DNA of 29,627 nt from JAVBMB01 sp031552995 (GTDB lineage Bacteria; Bacillota; Clostridia; Oscillospirales; Butyricicoccaceae). Below are positions 15,924 to 23,038 of this stretch, one piece after another (the stretch's first letter is position 1; each line of letters opens with the position of its first letter). Below the pieces are notes generated by a model. It had not been told where the DNA came from, ran no database searches, and saw nothing but the letters and a program-made list of their open reading frames with translations. The stretch spans positions 1 through 29,627 of the forward strand of contig JAVBMB010000079.1 in assembly GCA_031552995.1 (NCBI GenBank), in the 5' to 3' direction. The position numbers and the translations under genes are program-made.

Positions 15924-18488
15924 CTACAGCATATCAGTTTTCAGCGTGTCAACTGTATTCTCCTTTTTAACCTTACTGATCGCATAGAGCATAGTCGCGA
16001 ACACTACGAGAAATACGCCGATAACACTGATCCCGACGCTTGCCCACGGTAGCGAGAACGGAACGTCCACCCCCTCCATGACGGCGTTGTAAATCAAAAA
16101 CGTGATGACAAAGGAGACAGGCAGACCGTATAGCAGGGAATTTAGTCCGTAGAAAAGGCATTCAAAACTCATCATTCTGTTAAAGCCGCTGTCTGTCATG
16201 CCCACAGATTTGAGCATAGCGAAATCCCGCCGCCGCAGACTAATGTTGGTGGAAATCGTATTGAACACATTTGCTACGGTGATGAGTGAAATCAGAATGA
16301 TAAATCCGTAGGTAAACACATTGAGAACTAGCATGATGTTGCGGCTGGTCTGCTCCATCTCCGCCACATTATAGAGAGTATAGCCCGAGGTGATTTGATT
16401 GTTCTTTAATATGGTATTCATTTCACCAACCGATTTGCCCGGATCATCCGATATAAAATAAAGATGGCGTGAGTTGAGCATGCTCGTGTTATACTTATAA
16501 TCCGTCAAGAAAGAAAAAGGGGCAAAAACGTTAATTCCGAAATTAGTTGTAGTAAAAATCGTCGCGGGCATCCAGTCAACAAAGTTTAATGTAACATCCC
16601 TGTTTAGTTCTGACTCTGGATTTTCGGCAGGTTCCATGATGATAGACATCGGCTTATTGTTTTCAAACAGGTCGAAAACCAAATATCTGCCGGTCTCAGG
16701 GTCGTACTCATTTACCATTGAATAGGCAAGCAGCTTTGACGAATCAACCATATAGTCACTTTGTGAAAGGCCAAGCTCCTTCAAGTATTTCTGATAAGCG
16801 GCGTCGTCAATAAAGTTGATAATGATTCCTGTCTTGTAATCTTTTTCATAAAGCAGATTTGCTCTCATATATTCCAAACACCGTTCGCTGAAAACATTCA
16901 GCGGCAGTGTCGCCGCATAACGCAGGCTCATCTGAAAGCCGCCGTCTGTAATGCCGCTAACAGATTTCAGCTGATCATACAGCGCTAGCGTTTCATCGAC
17001 AGAAAGACTGATCATTTCAAAGGAAATATCGAAACCAGTTTCCGATATCGAGTTTTTTGCGCCCTGCCTCATATACATTCCGAAGGAGCTAACCGATATA
17101 AACAGCACAATGCTGACAAAGAGAGAAAGCACCGTGCTTCGGTAACGCTTTTTGTTACGCTTGAAGTTTTTCATCGCGAGCGTTCCCTCAAGCCCGAACA
17201 GCTTTTGAATCAGCTTCGAGGTTTTGACCTTTTTAGCTTTGATGTTGATATCGGCGGTTTGGCGGATCGCGTCGATGGCCGACAGCTTCGCCGCTTTTTT
17301 GGCGGGGATGTAAGCGGATATCAGAATGGTTATTATGCCGACAAGCATTGCGGTGACAACGGAAACGGCGGATACACTAAGAGTGAGCGGCACATTGGAG
17401 GATGACATTTCCTTGAAGATATCGCCTATAAAAATAAGAGTTACCCCGATGCCACCGATACCGAACAATACGCCGAGAGGGATGCCGATAAGGCCGATGC
17501 AAGTTCCCTCGAATAATACTGACTTCCGCAGCTGCTTTTTTGTCGCGCCGACAGACGATAGAATCCCGAACTGCCTGGTGCGTTCGCTGACCGAGATGGA
17601 AAACGAATTGTGGATCAGCAAAACAGAACCAACCATAATCAGCCCAATCAATATGCCGCCCAGGGTGTATAAAACGGTGTTGAAATTGTCGTTGTTGGAC
17701 ATGCCCTGAAACCGCAGCAGGTTGTTGTTGTACCCAAACTCTCCTTGAAAATCTTTTGTAAAATCATATACGGTACTCGGCCTGACGAGCTTGACATAGG
17801 CGTTCAGACTACTCGCCGCCAAGGCGGACGCACTATCAAGTCCGGTAACAACAGAATATCCCGGCGCTGAATATAGTTCAAACTCAGGCCGCTCGCAGAT
17901 TCCGACAATGGTATAGCTTTTTGCGCCGGTCGGTGTGAACATCTCGGCTTCACTGCACTGTTCGCCTTGAAAGGAACGATTCTGTCCGAGCTTTTTGCCG
18001 TCAAGAATCCGGTCCCCGGTATCCAGCGTCAATGTATCACCGATTTTATACTGAACACCGCCGTTTGTTTCGATATGGTTGGAAATTAACAACTCGCTGT
18101 CACTTAGCGGCAGTCTGCCGGCAAGCAGCTTGAGCGGAATTGTTTCAAAGGCTTCGGTGCTGAAGGCGCTCACGAACAAATACGGCTTGTTCTCGTTGCT
18201 GCTTCCGTCAAGCCTTGCATAGCCGATATCCTGTGTCACGGCGATTCCGGCGGTTCGGCTGTCCGCTTCCAGCTTACTTATTAAAGAATAGTCAACATCG
18301 GTATATTTAATGTGCCAGTCGCCGTCGGAGGCGATAACTGTCTGCACCAGAAAGTTTTGCAATGAGGAAATGAAGGTGGTGACAGCCGTGAGCATCGCAG
18401 CCGAAAGGATGACACCGATAATCGTGACAATCGTTCTGGTGCGGTTTTTTCTCAGGCTCTGCAGAGTTACTTTATTGAACACGTTCAT
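15924..18488 (-). CDS. FtsX-family ABC transporter permease (854 residues)
   Basis: The protein has two FtsX-type halves. TM1 is about residues 17-40, followed by a large extracytoplasmic domain (45-275), TM2-TM4 (about 280-305, 335-360, 375-400), TM5 (455-475), a second large outer domain (480-720) and TM6-TM8 (about 730-755, 775-800, 815-840). Conserved cytoplasmic signatures include RTRQFGILSSVGATKKQ and RRRDFAMLKSVGM. Eight segments with two outer domains differ from BceB-type permeases (ten segments, one outer domain) and resemble the COG0577 permeases of Firmicutes. Its start overlaps the ATPase stop by four bases, so the two are translationally coupled. With the two-component genes upstream it probably exports, or releases from the membrane, an antimicrobial peptide or lipid. 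The substrate is unknown. Confidence 0.88.
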   Translation of the reverse strand: MNVFNKVTLQSLRKNRTRTIVTIIGVILSAAMLTAVTTFISSLQNFLVQTVIASDGDWHIKYTDVDYSLISKLEADSRTAGIAVTQDIGYARLDGSSNENKPYLFVSAFSTEAFETIPLKLLAGRLPLSDSELLISNHIETNGGVQYKIGDTLTLDTGDRILDGKKLGQNRSFQGEQCSEAEMFTPTGAKSYTIVGICERPEFELYSAPGYSVVTGLDSASALAASSLNAYVKLVRPSTVYDFTKDFQGEFGYNNNLLRFQGMSNNDNFNTVLYTLGGILIGLIMVGSVLLIHNSFSISVSERTRQFGILSSVGATKKQLRKSVLFEGTCIGLIGIPLGVLFGIGGIGVTLIFIGDIFKEMSSSNVPLTLSVSAVSVVTAMLVGIITILISAYIPAKKAAKLSAIDAIRQTADINIKAKKVKTSKLIQKLFGLEGTLAMKNFKRNKKRYRSTVLSLFVSIVLFISVSSFGMYMRQGAKNSISETGFDISFEMISLSVDETLALYDQLKSVSGITDGGFQMSLRYAATLPLNVFSERCLEYMRANLLYEKDYKTGIIINFIDDAAYQKYLKELGLSQSDYMVDSSKLLAYSMVNEYDPETGRYLVFDLFENNKPMSIIMEPAENPESELNRDVTLNFVDWMPATIFTTTNFGINVFAPFSFLTDYKYNTSMLNSRHLYFISDDPGKSVGEMNTILKNNQITSGYTLYNVAEMEQTSRNIMLVLNVFTYGFIILISLITVANVFNTISTNISLRRRDFAMLKSVGMTDSGFNRMMSFECLFYGLNSLLYGLPVSFVITFLIYNAVMEGVDVPFSLPWASVGISVIGVFLVVFATMLYAISKVKKENTVDTLKTDML

Positions 18489-19189
18489 GTCAAGTTCCCC
18501 CCTGAGCGGGATTTGACTGTTTCGTTTCTCGTGATTTTCCCGTCCTCGATGCTAATGATGCGGTCAGCCTGCAACGCGATGTTTTCGTCGTGGGTGATGA
18601 CGATCAAAGTCTGATTATACCTTTGATTGCTGAGCTTAAGCAGCTCGACAATCTGCTGGCCGTTTTTCGTATCGAGGTTTCCCGTGGGCTCGTCGGCGAG
18701 CACAATGGCGGGGGCGTTAATCAGCGCTCTGCCGATGGAGACGCGCTGCTGCTGGCCGCCCGAGAGCTGATTTGGAAGGTGCATTTTGCGGTCGGTCAGA
18801 CTCAGCGTGCCGAGCAGCTCGTCAAGCCGCTCGTTGTTCACCCTCCGGCTGTCCATCAGCACGGGCAGGGTAATGCTTTCCACCACATTCAATACGGGAA
18901 TCAGGTTGTAAAACTGATAAATCAGGCCGACCTGTCTGCGGCGGAAAACGGCAAGCTGCTCCGGGTTCTGGGCGTAAACGTCGATACCGTCAACAAATAC
19001 TTTGCCGGAAGTTGGGGTGTCAACCCCGCCGAGTATGTGCAGCAGGGTTGATTTGCCGGAGCCGCTCGGCCCGATGACGGCTACAAACTCGCCTTTATTG
19101 ACGGAAAAAGAGACATTGTCAAGCGCCTTGACAAGTCCCTCGTCTTTTCCGTAGGTTTTACACAGATTTTCAACTCTTAGTATTTCCAT
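18485..19189 (-). CDS. ABC transporter ATPase, MacB/LolD/BceA type
   Basis: At 234 residues this is a standard ATP-binding subunit. Walker A is GPSGSGKST (40-48), the Q-loop lies near YQFYNL (91-96), the signature is LSGGQQQR (142-149), Walker B is IVLADEP with catalytic Glu at 167, the D-loop is NLD and the switch histidine is H200. The sequence YQFYNLIPVLNVVESI is typical of ATPases paired with FtsX-type permeases. The start ATG 19189 follows GGAGGC at seven bases. It powers the permease encoded directly downstream (four-base overlap). A 259-base gap containing a folded repeat and a candidate operator separates it from the kinase gene, so it may have its own regulated promoter. Confidence 0.92.
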   Translation of the reverse strand: MEILRVENLCKTYGKDEGLVKALDNVSFSVNKGEFVAVIGPSGSGKSTLLHILGGVDTPTSGKVFVDGIDVYAQNPEQLAVFRRRQVGLIYQFYNLIPVLNVVESITLPVLMDSRRVNNERLDELLGTLSLTDRKMHLPNQLSGGQQQRVSIGRALINAPAIVLADEPTGNLDTKNGQQIVELLKLSNQRYNQTLIVITHDENIALQADRIISIEDGKITRNETVKSRSGGNLT

Positions 19190-19222
19190 TCATCATGCCT
19201 CCGTTTTGTTTGCATCCATTGT

Positions 19223-19376
19223 ACAGTCAATCAACTTGAAAACCGTTCCGGTTTTCAATGGCAGGCGAGCCTGTCGCGCGCACATCGCGCTGATAATTGA
19301 CTGTGAACAACACGTAAGCCGCCTGCGCGGCGGCGCGGCTGCCGCCGTGCCTGTGTAAACGAGCAGGCTCGTTTAC
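19223..19376. repeat. Folded repeat: outer stem with three hairpins plus a 22-bp palindrome
   Basis: An outer 9-bp stem (19223-19231 with 19296-19304) encloses three hairpins: 19236-19245/19249-19258 (10 bp), 19260-19265/19270-19275 (6 bp with one G-T pair) and 19276-19280/19286-19290 (5 bp). Beside it lie a GCCGCC/GGCGGC hairpin (19318-19334) and a palindrome with 10-bp arms (19355-19364/19367-19376). The short frame it opens on the - strand looks like a spurious ORF on a dispersed repeat. It could be a miniature inverted-repeat element or a structured leader of the ABC operon. Confidence 0.5.
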
Positions 19377-19386
19377 CATATACGTT

Positions 19387-19441
19387 AGTATAGCAAACCG
19401 CAATGACAATCCGGTGACTCTAAAATGACTAAAACGTCACC
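19387..19441 (-). promoter_or_regulatory. Candidate promoter and response-regulator site for the ABC genes
   Basis: On the - strand, TATACT (19392-19387) is a plausible -10 box. About 20 bases upstream lie two spaced copies, TTTTAGTCA and TTTTAGAGTCA, inside a wider inverted repeat GGTGAC-N17-GTCACC (19413-19418, 19436-19441). Direct repeats upstream of the -10 are where OmpR-family regulators usually bind. No good -35 box was found, as expected for an activated promoter. Confidence 0.35.
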
Positions 19442-19448
19442 ATAGGCG

Positions 19449-20456
19449 TCAAACGGAATGATGATAGTATCTGACTGTGAAGCAGGCGCCGCCGCTCTCA
19501 TGATTGGACGCTTTGATAACGGCGTTTTGCGAGGACAGAATCATCCGGCTGAGAGCCAGTCCGATGCCGAAGTTGTTCTCCCTGTTGTTGTTCCGCTGGT
19601 AAAATCGCTCGAAGATGTGCGGCAAATCGGCGGGGTCAATTCCGCAGCCGCTGTCGGTCACGATAATCTCGGTAAAGATGGTGTTTTCTTCAAATGTTAT
19701 GCCGATTTTGCCGTCGTTACCGGTATGCTCCATACTGTTTTTGATGATATTGCCGAACGCCTCGGCCGACCATTTAAGGTCGCCGGTAAACCGCGCGGAT
19801 AGATCGCCTTCAACGAGCAGTGAGATATTTCGCAGCTCAAGGGGAATCAGCAGCGGTTTCACCGCTTCGATTAGCATTTCGGATACCGAAACCGGCTCCT
19901 GCTTGAAAACCGCCGTGCCCGCGTCGATGTTTGATATTTTCAGCAGGCTTGTCAGCAGCCAGTCGATGCGCGAAAGCAGCGCCTCGGCTTCGCGGCACAG
20001 CTCTGTGTGGCTGGTATGATCCAAATCGGGGTTGTTCAAAAAGGTGACGATCATGTTGACAGAGGTAAGCGGCGTCCGCAACTGATGGGCGATATCCGCC
20101 ATTGAATTGGTAAGATAGATTTTATCATTTGCAAGCGATTCGGAATGCTCTTTCAGCCTGAGAGTCATTTTTTGAATCTCGCTCTGGAGTATGGACAGCT
20201 CGCCCTCGTCACATTGAACAATTTCAAGGGCATCCCTGCCATGGAGTACAAGGTCAATCTGCTCGGAAAGCTTGGCGATTTTTTTGTACCGCTTTTTTGT
20301 ATAAACGAAAAACGCCGAACAGAGTCCGGCGCATAAAACGCTTGTCAAAATTCCGCTCGTAAGATTTACGATGAAACCAGCGACAATGGCAATAATGCAG
20401 AACGAGGCAGTGAAAATGAAAAAGACTTTGTTTTCTTTGTTTCTGAAAAAAGCCAT
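19449..20456 (-). CDS. Short-loop (intramembrane-sensing) histidine kinase
   Basis: I place the start at ATG 20456, two bases from the response-regulator stop and preceded by GGATGGGTG; an upstream start would overlap the regulator. The 335-residue protein has two membrane segments (about 11-32 and 35-53) with almost no outer loop. A HAMP-like linker, a HisKA domain with phospho-acceptor H124 (MADIAHQLRTPL) and a HATPase domain follow: N-box GNIIKNSMEH (235-244), G1 DSGCGI (268-273), F-box FERFY (282-286) and G2 GIGLAL (297-302). Kinases without an outer sensor usually detect their ligand through a partner ABC transporter, as BceS does with BceAB. The transporter genes directly downstream fit that model. 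Confidence 0.88.
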   Translation of the reverse strand: MAFFRNKENKVFFIFTASFCIIAIVAGFIVNLTSGILTSVLCAGLCSAFFVYTKKRYKKIAKLSEQIDLVLHGRDALEIVQCDEGELSILQSEIQKMTLRLKEHSESLANDKIYLTNSMADIAHQLRTPLTSVNMIVTFLNNPDLDHTSHTELCREAEALLSRIDWLLTSLLKISNIDAGTAVFKQEPVSVSEMLIEAVKPLLIPLELRNISLLVEGDLSARFTGDLKWSAEAFGNIIKNSMEHTGNDGKIGITFEENTIFTEIIVTDSGCGIDPADLPHIFERFYQRNNNRENNFGIGLALSRMILSSQNAVIKASNHESGGACFTVRYYHHSV

Positions 20457-20457
20457 G

Positions 20458-21129
20458 TCATTCACCCATCCTGTAGCCAAGACCGCGCACCGTTTTGATG
20501 ACCGCAGGATTCTGCGGGTCGTTTTCAATCTTCTCGCGCAGCCTTTTGATGTAAACAGTCAGCGTATTGTCGTTGACAAACTCTCCGGCGATGTCCCAAA
20601 TCTCCGAAAGCAGCTTGTCGCGTGTCAATGTAACACCGCGGTTGTTGATGAACACAAGCAGCAGCTTATATTCAAGAGCCGACAAAAACAATTCAACTTC
20701 GTTTTTGCAGACTGTTCCCCGAATAAGGTCAATTTTCAGGTTGCCGAGCAGTATAACCGATTCGGCCTTACCGCTCCGTCTGAGGACGTTCTTGATTCTG
20801 GACAGCAGCTCCATAGGCCGGAACGGTTTTGTGATATAATCATCCGCTCCAAGATCAAAGCCGGTCACCACACTGTTCTCATCGTCGGAAGCGGTCAGGA
20901 AAATGACGGAAACGTCCCCAATGCGCTTCGCCGCCGTGCATACGGCGTAGCCGTTGCCGTCGGGAAGGGAAATGTCCAGTAAAATCAGATCGAAATGCTC
21001 GTTTTCAAGTTTATCGACCGCGGCCTTTTGACTGTTTGCGGATGCGGCGCCATAGCCCTCCTTCGTCAGTAAAAGGCACAGATTCTTGTTTATATTCAAA
21101 TCGTCTTCGACTACTAATATTTTGTACAC
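20458..21129 (-). CDS. OmpR-family response regulator
   Basis: The 223-residue protein starts at GTG 21129 behind a strong GAGGTGAGG. Residues 1-118 form the receiver: acidic pair D9/D10, phospho-acceptor D52 (LILLDISLPDG), T79 and K101 (ITKPF). Residues about 125-221 are a winged helix (LSALEYKLLLVFINNRG, then VNDNTLTVYIKRLREKIE, and VRGLGYRM). It is the first gene of the module and its stop is one base from the kinase start, so they are co-expressed as a pair. It most likely activates the downstream ABC genes and perhaps its own operon. A GCCGGC-ATGA-GCCGGC hairpin (21153-21168) lies in its leader. Confidence 0.92.
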   Translation of the reverse strand: MYKILVVEDDLNINKNLCLLLTKEGYGAASANSQKAAVDKLENEHFDLILLDISLPDGNGYAVCTAAKRIGDVSVIFLTASDDENSVVTGFDLGADDYITKPFRPMELLSRIKNVLRRSGKAESVILLGNLKIDLIRGTVCKNEVELFLSALEYKLLLVFINNRGVTLTRDKLLSEIWDIAGEFVNDNTLTVYIKRLREKIENDPQNPAVIKTVRGLGYRMGE

Positions 21130-21468
21130 TATACCTCACCTCGTTACTGAAAGCCGGCATGAGCCGGCACCTCGCCTATGATGCCGATTCGCCCGATTTG
21201 CCCAACTCACTTTGCACACCATATAGAGCGTGGAGCGAATGCGTGCTTTTTGTTCATACAATCACCCTCGATTTCAATCTTTATTCTACTTCCTGATTGT
21301 AAATAAAGCAACCGTGCAAATGCGGAGCATCCCGAAAAGCGAGGTTGAGAACGCCGGAGTGATGGCAATGAACACCCTTTGATCTTTCGTTAAAATATAG
21401 GTGAAATCGTTAATAAGTGCATACCCTCAGGTATATAAGAATCAGGTACCATTTAAACTTTTTTGTGG
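21130..21468. other. Intergenic region between the response regulator and the lipoprotein pseudogene
   Basis: Apart from the leader hairpin at 21153-21168, it contains a near-palindrome ATACC-CTCA-GGTAT at 21421-21434, just upstream of the pseudogene promoter. No clear promoter for the response regulator was found and no gene is supported. Confidence 0.4.
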
Positions 21469-21474
21469 TATAAT
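21466..21474 (+). promoter_or_regulatory. Extended -10 promoter of the lipoprotein pseudogene
   Basis: TGG-TATAAT is an extended -10 element (TATAAT at 21469-21474). The start codon at 21502 and an AAGGGGAGA ribosome binding site lie at normal distances. No good -35 box is seen. Confidence 0.5.
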
Positions 21475-21501
21475 TGCAAATATCTAAGGGGAGATGTACT
21501 T

Positions 21502-22051
21502 ATGAAAAGATTTACTGTTTTGCATTGGCGGTGTTGGCATTATTCTACTAACAGCGTGCAGTGTGTCCAGCCAGCCCGCTGTAAATAACAATGATAATCA
21601 ACACTCTTAAAACTTGATATCAACGAACCAGGAAGAGAAGGCAAGAATTGTCAATATGTGTATGATCAAGTAATCGTTTAGCAAAACGATGTTCGTATAG
21701 TTCTAAAGGGTTTTGGACATGGTGCAAACTGGATAGAATGGAAGTTGCATATCGAGAACAACAGCAATACTGATTTGATATTTACAGGTATGGATGCTAC
21801 AGTAAATGGGATTATGATTGTTTATCATTTGTCCGCAGAAGTGACTGCACAAGAAAGCTCGGATTGCAGATTGATTTTTTTACGATTACGCAATCGAAAA
21901 AGCATCTATTGAATTGTACGGACACTATTCTGGCGCAGCAGTACCGATGTAGGAAATATTCTTTGGACGTACTTATGAAGTACGTGACTGCAATTGCGCA
22001 CTCGCCCCAAGTGAGATCGCATTTAATGCTGCCCGTGACCTGCAACGATAA
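21502..22051 (+). pseudogene. Lipoprotein gene destroyed by several frameshifts and stops
   Basis: Promoter, ribosome binding site and ATG are intact, but the frame breaks within about six codons. Joining frames restores a lipoprotein signal peptide: MKRFT, then FALAVLAL in one frame, then ILLTACSVSSQPA, with a TAC lipobox, in another. Further pieces are a stop-interrupted beta-rich domain (QNDVRIVLKGFGHGANWIEW, then KLHIENNSNTDLIFTG, MDATVNGIMI and YHLSAEVTA), then, after another shift, KARIAD-like residues, FYDYAIEKASIELYGHYSGA, a stop, and EVRDCNCALAPSE to TAA 22049-22051. At least three shifts and three stops are needed. Intact relatives would be clostridial surface lipoproteins with an immunoglobulin-like fold, judging by the IENNSNTDL and VNG-x-MI pattern. 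Confidence 0.6.
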
Positions 22052-22085
22052 ACATTGAAAAATGGCAGTTAGAGCTTCATTTGTG

Positions 22086-22120
22086 ATAAAACGCGCCGGT
22101 GGTAAACCGGCGCGTTTTAT
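22086..22120. terminator. Bidirectional terminator after the spore-surface operon
   Basis: A perfect 14-bp stem (22086-22099 with 22107-22120) around a 7-base loop has AAAA and TTTT within its base, so it can serve both the pseudogene (+) and the three-gene operon (-). Confidence 0.8.
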
Positions 22121-22142
22121 TGTTTTGGTGTGACAAATCGCG

Positions 22143-22679
22143 CTACGAAAGCGTAATGAGCGCATCCTCGATAGGCAGATCTGGATAGTTGAAGTCGGTA
22201 AGGGTCACGCTTTTTATTGTCGGAAGCGCGTTAGTGATCTCCATTGTTTCTTCGGATGTCGCCATCGTTCTGCTCTGAACAGTTTGTATAAAATTATGAT
22301 TGCCGTCTGACGTAAGCTGTTTGAAATAGATCTGCGGCGCGTCCGCAGCGGCGAAGGGTACAAACGGGAAATCCGCTTCGCCGTTAACGTCGGTGACTAT
22401 CGTAGGGCCTGCTTCTGTCCCTCCTGAATCGCAGCGGCGAAACGAGGCCCCAACAATGGGAATGGTCGGCGCGCCGGTCTCGGTTACATGCAATGTCAGC
22501 GTGCCGGTGGCGGCGATAGTGAAAGCGTAAGTGTTTGTGTCTTCCGCGACGGTTACAGCTGCGGGGTCAATAGAGATAGGATTGTATCCCGCCGCAGCGG
22601 CTGTAACGGCATAATCGCCGTTTACAATCTGCGCGTTGCCGGTACCATTTTCTATTAAAATATTATAGGGGAGCGCCAT
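22143..22679 (-). CDS. Prealbumin-like (SpaA/Cna-B type) surface protein of the collagen operon
   Basis: The 178-residue protein starts at ATG 22679 behind AAAAGGAGAA. It has no signal peptide, which fits a protein assembled on the spore from inside the mother cell. Residues 1-58 form a beta-rich unit (NGDYAVTAAAAGY, then AVTVAEDTNTYAFTI). Residues about 58-152 look like a SpaA/Cna-B (prealbumin-like) sandwich: GTLTLHVTETG, VGASFRRCD, then TIVTDVNGEADFPFVPF, the usual TD-x-NG-x-A-x-F hairpin. The C-terminus TLTDFNYPDLPI-x4-ITLS (159-178) matches the C-terminus of the cysteine-rich protein upstream. It overlaps that gene by 25 bases and is the last gene before the terminator. A structural role in an exosporium or appendage is inferred. 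Confidence 0.75.
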   Translation of the reverse strand: MALPYNILIENGTGNAQIVNGDYAVTAAAAGYNPISIDPAAVTVAEDTNTYAFTIAATGTLTLHVTETGAPTIPIVGASFRRCDSGGTEAGPTIVTDVNGEADFPFVPFAAADAPQIYFKQLTSDGNHNFIQTVQSRTMATSEETMEITNALPTIKSVTLTDFNYPDLPIEDALITLS

Positions 22680-23038
22680 AAATATAGTTCTCCTTTTTGA
22701 ATTGGCAGACCTTCATAATAACGGTCTGTCAGAGTAAATGTTGCCTCTCTTGCTACGGGCTGTTTGTTGAAGATAAAATAAAAAATTGGGCAACAGCAGG
22801 GGGATACGCAGATCCATCGCTGGGTCGCTTTTTGACTGTAACAGTTACCGCCTTCTACCTTAACAGGGCATTGACCTAAGGCAGGCGCACAAAACCGAAA
22901 CACTCTGGGTTTACATGTCATCCCGCAACAAACATAGTTGCCCAAAGAATCAGGTACAGTAACTGCGTACGCGGAATTGCCCTGCTGCACGGGGAGGCAC
23001 TGGCTGGCAGCTTTCCAATGCTTATTTCCGGATATCAT
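22655..23038 (-). CDS. Cysteine-rich protein of the collagen operon
   Basis: The 127-residue protein starts at ATG 23038, overlapping the stop of the collagen-like gene by four bases (ATGA), so it needs no ribosome binding site of its own. It has eleven cysteines, among them a CC pair at 37-38 and a CCC run at 81-83, in the stretch VCCGMTCKPRVFRFC, then GQCPVKVEGGNCYS, QRWICV and SPCCCP. The C-terminus TLTDRYYEGLPI-x4-LYL (102-120) repeats the motif at the end of the next protein. There is no signal peptide. Cysteine clusters are typical of cross-linked spore coat and exosporium proteins and of Ena spore-fibre subunits, but I see no clear homology to Ena. FYFIFNK after CCCP could be a sequence oddity. 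Function unknown. Confidence 0.6.
   Translation of the reverse strand: MISGNKHWKAASQCLPVQQGNSAYAVTVPDSLGNYVCCGMTCKPRVFRFCAPALGQCPVKVEGGNCYSQKATQRWICVSPCCCPIFYFIFNKQPVAREATFTLTDRYYEGLPIQKGELYLWRSPIIF

Noticed and set aside
21280..21382. Short + strand frame ending KSEVENAGVMAMNTL
   Set aside because: It is only about 30 codons, has no start signal, and I could not tie it to a known protein; it may be a gene relic.
21812..22165. 117-codon - strand frame across the pseudogene and terminator
   Set aside because: It reads through the bidirectional terminator and into the neighbouring operon's last codons; it is an antisense shadow.
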